Part shown: positions 15,618-19,940 of the stretch, piece by piece | How the letters are laid out: every line of letters begins with the position of its first letter | Position numbering within the stretch: position 1 is the stretch's first letter | Source of the DNA: Gemmatimonadota bacterium | GTDB lineage: Bacteria; Gemmatimonadota; Gemmatimonadetes; Gemmatimonadales; Gemmatimonadaceae | Direction: 5' to 3' | Length of the DNA: 19,940 nucleotides | NCBI GenBank assembly: GCA_003222065.1 | Contig: QHUV01000003.1 | Coordinates: 1 to 19,940 of the forward strand | The notes under the pieces: generated by a model | Databases searched by the model: none | Told to the model about the DNA's origin: nothing | What the model saw: the letters and a program-made list of their open reading frames with translations, nothing else | Translations under genes and position numbers: made by a program

Positions 15618-16667
15618 ATGCTCCGCACTCGACATCAGCTCGTCGTGACCGTCACCGCGACTCTCGCGGTGAGCGCGGCGTGCCGTGATGCGCCGGCGAG
15701 CCATGCTGGACGGCCGCCGAACGCGCCGGCGTTCGCGTCCGCTGGCACCGTGCCTGACGAGGGGAAAGTACTGCCCGTTGCGCAACGCCCAGGCAAGCCC
15801 CTCCGCATCGCCGTCCTCGGCCTCGAGAGCAGCCCGTTCTGGATCCCTGTCAAGGCGGGCGTGCAACGCGCCGCGAGGGAGCTGGCCGGACGCGGCGTGA
15901 CAGTCGACTGGATCGTACCGGGCGAGCTGCATACCACCGAAGTGTTCGGGCGTGCGATCGACGCGGCTGTCGCGAAACAGTATGACGCGATCGCGACGAT
16001 CGCGGGAGATGCCGGCGTGGCGGCGTATATCGACCGCGCCGTGCGCGCCGGTATCCCGGTGGCGACCTACAACTCGGAGACCGACACCCCTAACGAGCGA
16101 CTCTTTTTTGTCGGCGCCGAGAGCTACACGCAAGGGAAGGCGGCGGGCGCGCTGATGTGCCGGCTCGTCGGACCGGCAGGCAAAGTGGGCATCATCACCG
16201 GCTTCTTCGCCGTCGAGGCGCACCAGGCGCGCGTGAAGGGCTTCGAGGACGCGCTCCACGCGGACTGCCCACGGTCGGTCGTCGTCGGTCGCGTGGAGAA
16301 TCAAGACAAGGCGGAGATCGCGTATCAGGAAGCGAAAGATTTCATGACGGCCCACGCGGACCTCGGTGGCATGATCGCCATTGCCGGCTCGCCGTTCGGC
16401 GCGGCGCACGCGGTCGAGGAGGTCGGCAAGGCGGGGAAGGTGCATCTGGTGACCTTCGACGCAGTAGACGAGACGATGGACTACGTGGAGAAAGGCGTCA
16501 TCGACGCGACCATCGGGCAGGATCCCGATGCGCAGGGACATGACCCGGCGGTACGCCTGTATAACTATCTGGTCGCGGGTCAGCTCCCGCCTTACGGACG
16601 GCTCCTCACCCGCGCCGACGTGATCACCAAGGTCAACGCGGCGCAGTTCCGCGCCCCTCGCTCGTGA
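15618..16667 (+). CDS. Sugar-binding lipoprotein of the CUT2 ABC importer (RbsB-like)
   Basis: A 349-residue periplasmic binding protein. The N-terminus has a lipoprotein signal with lipobox-like VSAAC, so it is probably lipid-anchored; a Ser/Ala/Pro-rich tether follows. From about residue 62 it matches the RbsB/periplasmic-binding type I fold: IAVLGLESSPFWIPVKAGVQRA, YDAIATIAGDAG, GIPVATYNSETDTPNERLFFVG, GKVGIITGFFAVEAHQARVKGF, VHLVTFDAVDETMDYVEKGVIDATIGQDP. The domain architecture is complete and uninterrupted. It sits between permease and ATPase genes, with its TGA overlapping the ATPase GTG by four bases. No ribosome binding site precedes the ATG; two CCTAACG words occupy that position. 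The ligand is not readable from sequence; a pentose or hexose monosaccharide is expected for the family. Confidence 0.92.
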   Translation: MLRTRHQLVVTVTATLAVSAACRDAPASHAGRPPNAPAFASAGTVPDEGKVLPVAQRPGKPLRIAVLGLESSPFWIPVKAGVQRAARELAGRGVTVDWIVPGELHTTEVFGRAIDAAVAKQYDAIATIAGDAGVAAYIDRAVRAGIPVATYNSETDTPNERLFFVGAESYTQGKAAGALMCRLVGPAGKVGIITGFFAVEAHQARVKGFEDALHADCPRSVVVGRVENQDKAEIAYQEAKDFMTAHADLGGMIAIAGSPFGAAHAVEEVGKAGKVHLVTFDAVDETMDYVEKGVIDATIGQDPDAQGHDPAVRLYNYLVAGQLPPYGRLLTRADVITKVNAAQFRAPRS

Positions 16668-18220
16668 CGCCTTCGCCCAATGTCGAGCGCGTGCCTAACG
16701 CGACCGGCGGACCGCTCCTGCTCGAGGTGACGGGCGTGCACAAGCGCTTCGGCGGGGTGCTTGCTCTGCGCGGCGTGTCGCTCGGCATCCGCGCCGGTGA
16801 GGTTCACGCGCTCGTGGGTGAGAACGGCGCCGGCAAGAGCACGCTGATCAACATCCTGGCCGGTGCCGTGCGGCGCGACGCGGGGCGGGTCGTGTTCGCG
16901 GGACGAGAGGTCGACCTCCACTCGCCCGCGCAATCGCAGGCGGCGGGGATCGCCGTGATACACCAGGAGCTGGCTGTGCTTCCGACGCTGAGCGTCGCCG
17001 AAAATCTCTTCATGGGCCGGATGCCGGCTCGCGCCGGTTGGCTCGAGCGCCGAGCGATGCGCGCGGCCTCGCGAGATCTGCTCGCGCAGGTGAATCTCGA
17101 CGTCGATCCCCGTGTGACAATCTCCGACCTCAGCTTGTCGCAGCAGCAGCTCGTCGAGATCGCGCGAGCGCTCTCCGCGGGGGCAAGACTGCTCATCATG
17201 GACGAGCCCTCGTCGTCACTCACCGATCATGAGACGCGTCGCCTCCTCGAGCTCGTTAGGCAGTTGCGCACGAAAGGCGTGGCGATTCTGTACGTGTCGC
17301 ATCGGATGGCCGAGGTCTTTGCCGTCGCCGATCGCATCACGGTCTATCGCGATGGCGCGTACGTCGACACGCTGGAGACGGCGGCGACGACGGCCGAAGC
17401 CGTCGTCGGATCGATGGTCGGCCGTGCGCTGGTGGCCGGCCTGCCTAACGAACATCGGCATCCCACGGAGACAATCCTCGAGCTGCGCGAGCTGAGGCGC
17501 CGGGCGGACGCGCGGAGCGGCGCATACGTGGCGCTCGACGGTGTGAGCCTTACCGTGCGCCGCGGCGAAATCGTCGGCTTGGCGGGACTCGTTGGTGCCG
17601 GACGCTCCGAGGTGGCGCGCGCAGTGTTCGGCGCCGACCCGGTCGACTCGGGCGAGATTCTCCTCGACGGCCATCAGGTCCGCTTCCGGACCCCGGCCGA
17701 TGCCATCCGCATGAGCGTGGCGATGGTGCCGGAGGATCGCAAAGCGCTCGCACTCTTTCTCGAGAAGCCGGTACGGTGGAACGTGACCATGGTTCGCCTT
17801 CCGGCCCTGGCGCGCGCGGGCGTCGTTAGGCGCGCACGGGAGCGGGCGCTCGTGCTGGAGCAGGTGGAGCGACTGCGCATCAGAGCACCCAGCGTCGAGA
17901 CGCCGGTGCGAGCCCTCTCCGGCGGGAATCAGCAGAAGACCGTGCTCGCGCGTTGGCTCATCACGCGTCCGAAGGTCCTCATCCTCGACGAGCCGACCCA
18001 CGGCGTCGACGTCGGCGCGAAGGCGGAGATCTACGCGCTGATTCGCGCCCTCGCCCGCGATGGCGTTGGGATTCTGCTCATCTCGTCGGAGCTGCCCGAG
18101 GTGCTCGAGCTGAGCGATCGGATTGTCGTGATGCGCGCGGGACGAGTGGCGGCGACGCTCGACCGGAGCGAGGCCGACGAACGCCTCGTTATGCTCCACG
18201 CCACCGGTGCGAGTGTCTAA
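16664..18220 (+). CDS. Double ATPase of the CUT2 sugar importer (RbsA-like)
   Basis: A 518-residue protein with two fused ABC domains that power the importer. The first has Walker [10 protein letters not shown] (residues 52-60), signature [15 protein letters not shown] and Walker [12 protein letters not shown]. The second has the degenerate Walker [10 protein letters not shown] typical of RbsA/MglA/XylG proteins, then VPEDRK, signature [15 protein letters not shown] and Walker [21 protein letters not shown]. The GTG start at 16664 overlaps the binding-protein stop (GTGA), and its end overlaps galT by 14 nt. Length and motif order are normal for the family. Four CCTAACG/CGTTAGG words fall inside this gene (16694, 17254, 17444, 17824). 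Confidence 0.94.
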   Translation: MTPSPNVERVPNATGGPLLLEVTGVHKRFGGVLALRGVSLGIRAGEVHALVGENGAGKSTLINILAGAVRRDAGRVVFAGREVDLHSPAQSQAAGIAVIHQELAVLPTLSVAENLFMGRMPARAGWLERRAMRAASRDLLAQVNLDVDPRVTISDLSLSQQQLVEIARALSAGARLLIMDEPSSSLTDHETRRLLELVRQLRTKGVAILYVSHRMAEVFAVADRITVYRDGAYVDTLETAATTAEAVVGSMVGRALVAGLPNEHRHPTETILELRELRRRADARSGAYVALDGVSLTVRRGEIVGLAGLVGAGRSEVARAVFGADPVDSGEILLDGHQVRFRTPADAIRMSVAMVPEDRKALALFLEKPVRWNVTMVRLPALARAGVVRRARERALVLEQVERLRIRAPSVETPVRALSGGNQQKTVLARWLITRPKVLILDEPTHGVDVGAKAEIYALIRALARDGVGILLISSELPEVLELSDRIVVMRAGRVAATLDRSEADERLVMLHATGASV

Positions 18221-19259
18221 CCCGCTGCGCCTTTGGGAAGAGCGCTGGCACCCCCTCCGGGAGGAGTGGGTGATCATTGCCGCGCACCGACAGGGTCGAC
18301 CATGGATGGGACAGACGGTGAGCGCTGAGGAGGAACGCGTCCCCGAATACCGGCCGGATTGCTATCTGTGCCCGGGCAACGCGCGGAGCGGCGGCGCCGT
18401 GAATCCGGACTATCAGGGCGTGTATGTCTTCGACAACGATCACCCGTGCGTAGGTCCCGACGCGCCGCAGGTGCCGGAGCAGCCACCGACACCGTACATC
18501 TCACGTCGCGCCGACGGTGTCGCACGCGTGATTTGCTATGCCCCGCGCCACGATCTGACACTGGCCAGGATGGCGATTCAGGACATCGGCAATGTCGTCG
18601 AGACGTGGCAGGGGCAAACGAAGGACCTCGGGGCGAGGCCGGAGGTTAGTCAAGTTCTTATTTTCGAGAACAAAGGCGAGGTCGTCGGCGTATCGAACCC
18701 GCACCCGCATGGACAGATCTACGCGACGAACTTCACGTGGAAGACGTTCGACACGGAGCTCGAAGCGCAGCGCCGCTACGCGCGCGAAACCGGCCGTGCG
18801 CTGTTCTCTGACATCATCGACGCCGAGCGGCGCGACGGCCGACGCGTGCTCTACGAGGACGAGCACGCGATCGCTTTCGTGCCGTACTTCGCCCGCTACG
18901 CGTATGAGGTATATGTCGCGCCAACGCGCCGCGTGCCGCACATCTCGGCCTTGTCCGATGCCGAAGCCGAGTCACTCGCGAAGGCGCTCAAGGATGTGAC
19001 GGTCCGATACGACAATCTCTGGCGGCAGCCCTTTCCGTATGTCATGCCGCTCCATCAAGCACCAACCGACGGTAGTTCGCACGGCGAGTTCCACTTCTAT
19101 ATCGGCTTCCTTCCACCGCTCCGACAACGGGAGACTGTCAAGTATCTCGCCGGGCCGGAGATCGGTGGCGGCAACTTCCTGAGCGATACGTCGCCCGAGG
19201 AGAAGGCAGCCGAGCTGCGCGCTCAGTCGACGGTCCATTACCGCGAGACGGCAGCATGA
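18207..19259 (+). CDS. galT: Galactose-1-phosphate uridylyltransferase
   Basis: Cytoplasmic Leloir-pathway enzyme exchanging UMP between UDP-glucose and galactose-1-phosphate through a uridylyl-histidine. At 350 residues it matches the length of E. coli GalT. Motifs: [20 protein letters not shown], zinc ligands CYLC (Cys52, Cys55) and His115 in APRHD, active-site NPHPHGQ (nucleophile expected at His168), [12 protein letters not shown], and [11 protein letters not shown] near the C-terminus. The GTG at 18207 (or GTG 18213) overlaps the ATPase end; its TGA overlaps the next gene's ATG by four bases. Presence in the transporter operon suggests that galactose is among the imported sugars, although galK and galE are not in the window. 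Confidence 0.94.
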   Translation: MRVSNPLRLWEERWHPLREEWVIIAAHRQGRPWMGQTVSAEEERVPEYRPDCYLCPGNARSGGAVNPDYQGVYVFDNDHPCVGPDAPQVPEQPPTPYISRRADGVARVICYAPRHDLTLARMAIQDIGNVVETWQGQTKDLGARPEVSQVLIFENKGEVVGVSNPHPHGQIYATNFTWKTFDTELEAQRRYARETGRALFSDIIDAERRDGRRVLYEDEHAIAFVPYFARYAYEVYVAPTRRVPHISALSDAEAESLAKALKDVTVRYDNLWRQPFPYVMPLHQAPTDGSSHGEFHFYIGFLPPLRQRETVKYLAGPEIGGGNFLSDTSPEEKAAELRAQSTVHYRETAA

Positions 19260-19940
19260 TTCGCGACGCGGCCGAGCTCCTGACGCACCTTCGCGCGATC
19301 CACGCCGCGATTCGGGACACCGTCATCGCTGCGTGCGGACGATCGGCGACCGAGCACCTCGCTATCCCGTTAGGCGACGAGGGCGGCGATACGATCTACG
19401 CGGTCGACCGCATTTCCGAGCGCGTGCTGCTCGAGCATTTCGCTGCTCTGGCGACGCGGTGGTCGTGCATACTCGTGGCAGAAGGGTTGGGGCCGACGGG
19501 ACGGATGGTGCTCCCGTTAGGCACGGCGGCGACATCGGCGGCGAGCGACTCGACCGGATCTCGGGCAGTACCACGCCGCTCGCCCCGCGACCTTCGCGCG
19601 CGCCGACGATCGCGCAAGGTTACGGCGGCCTCGCGCGTTTTTTTCCGGGCGCGCGGGACGTGCTCGCCGCCGTAGACGATACGGTGGCGGAAAGGCTCCT
19701 CGGTCCCGTGCAGCCTGGACGTGTGCTCGTCTTCGAGGACCAATACATCTCCACCGGCGGTCAGCTCTACGAGTTGCTGATGGGACACGATCGGTGGGTC
19801 GCAGACCTGCGTCCTCTTGTCGCGCCGCTGCTGCGCGAGCGGGGCCGCGCCCTCGGCCTCTGTTGCCACCCGTACGATCTGTGCACCGAGTCGATTGCAC
19901 GCGCGGCCGGGGTGATCGTGATCGACGCGTGTGGCGAGCG
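19256..19940 (+). pseudogene. Inositol-monophosphatase-like protein with internal loss and frame change (runs off the window)
   Basis: The first frame begins [21 protein letters not shown], continues GDEGGDTIYAVDRISERVL and WSCILVAEGLG, then degenerates after MVLPLGT into an arginine-rich tail ending at 19675. From about 19520 a second frame supplies homologous C-terminal sequence: LAPRPSRAPTIAQGYGGLARFFPGARD, FEDQYISTGGQLYELLMGHDR, and CCHPYDLCTESIARAAGV, open to the window end. Family members have between these pieces the metal-binding DPIDGT block and following strands, about 70 residues, none of which is present. The enzyme would therefore lack its catalytic metal site. The junction is at or next to a CGTTAGG word (19515-19521). 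The function of this subgroup is unclear; a sugar-phosphate phosphatase role is possible in this operon. Confidence 0.75.

Larger units (their letters stand above)
1743..19521. repeat. Dispersed heptamer CCTAACG / CGTTAGG, 21 copies
   Basis: Read by eye on both strands. Starts as CCTAACG on the plus strand: 1743, 3304, 3843, 4554, 9669, 13749, 13993, 15603, 15611, 16089, 16694, 17444. Starts as CGTTAGG on the plus strand: 2161, 4095, 10884, 12164, 15000, 17254, 17824, 19368, 19515. Flanks favour GCCTAACGA. Eighteen are wholly inside coding frames, one spans the xylA stop codon, two are intergenic. None was found in 4561-9668. Confidence 0.9.

Noticed and set aside
479..19940. Introns or inteins at the broken genes
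   Set aside because: These add sequence; the four genes are shorter than their families.
1..19940. CRISPR arrays, tRNA or rRNA genes, transposases
   Set aside because: No regularly spaced repeats, cloverleaf-like sequences, rRNA signatures or transposase motifs were seen on either strand.

Overview
The window looks like a chromosomal carbohydrate-utilisation locus from a GC-rich, probably soil-dwelling bacterium. Tat-exported enzymes, an actinobacterial-type (class I) xylose isomerase, frequent GTG starts and long co-oriented operons would fit Gemmatimonadota or a similar soil phylum. That placement is tentative, because no rRNA or marker gene is present.

Left half, minus strand (about 7415 down to 1), in transcription order: the 3' stub of an SDR oxidoreductase, an MFS acidic-sugar symporter, a glucarate-dehydratase-like enolase-superfamily enzyme, GH67 alpha-glucuronidase (aguA), xylose isomerase (xylA), xylulokinase (xylB) and a sugar ABC permease cut by the window edge. 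This is a glucuronoxylan/xylose/uronate operon with 4-base overlaps or near-zero spacing between most genes. However, aguA, xylA and xylB each lack an internal block of roughly 60-75 codons, and each changes reading frame at the missing block.

Centre (about 7416-7757): a divergent intergenic region holding a 39-nt imperfect inverted repeat and a small hairpin.

Right half, plus strand (7758 to the end): a secreted two-domain esterase (CE15 glucuronoyl esterase plus SGNH esterase), a Tat-exported TIM-barrel-like putative glycosidase of a family I do not recognise, a Tat-exported GH127/GH146-type beta-L-arabinofuranosidase, a CUT2/ribose-type ABC transporter (permease, binding lipoprotein, double ATPase), galactose-1-phosphate uridylyltransferase, and an inositol-monophosphatase-like gene that again has lost an internal block with a frame change. 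The plausible joint task is removing ester-linked and arabinose/glucuronate decorations from plant xylan outside the cytoplasm, importing the sugars and channelling xylose, uronates and galactose or arabinose into metabolism. No backbone xylanase and no regulator lie in the window.

Two sequence-level oddities cut across the genes. The heptamer CCTAACG/CGTTAGG occurs 21 times, in several reading frames and both orientations, far above composition expectation. Four genes carry similar-sized, frame-breaking internal losses, which is either systematic assembly error or real decay and should be settled before any pathway inference.
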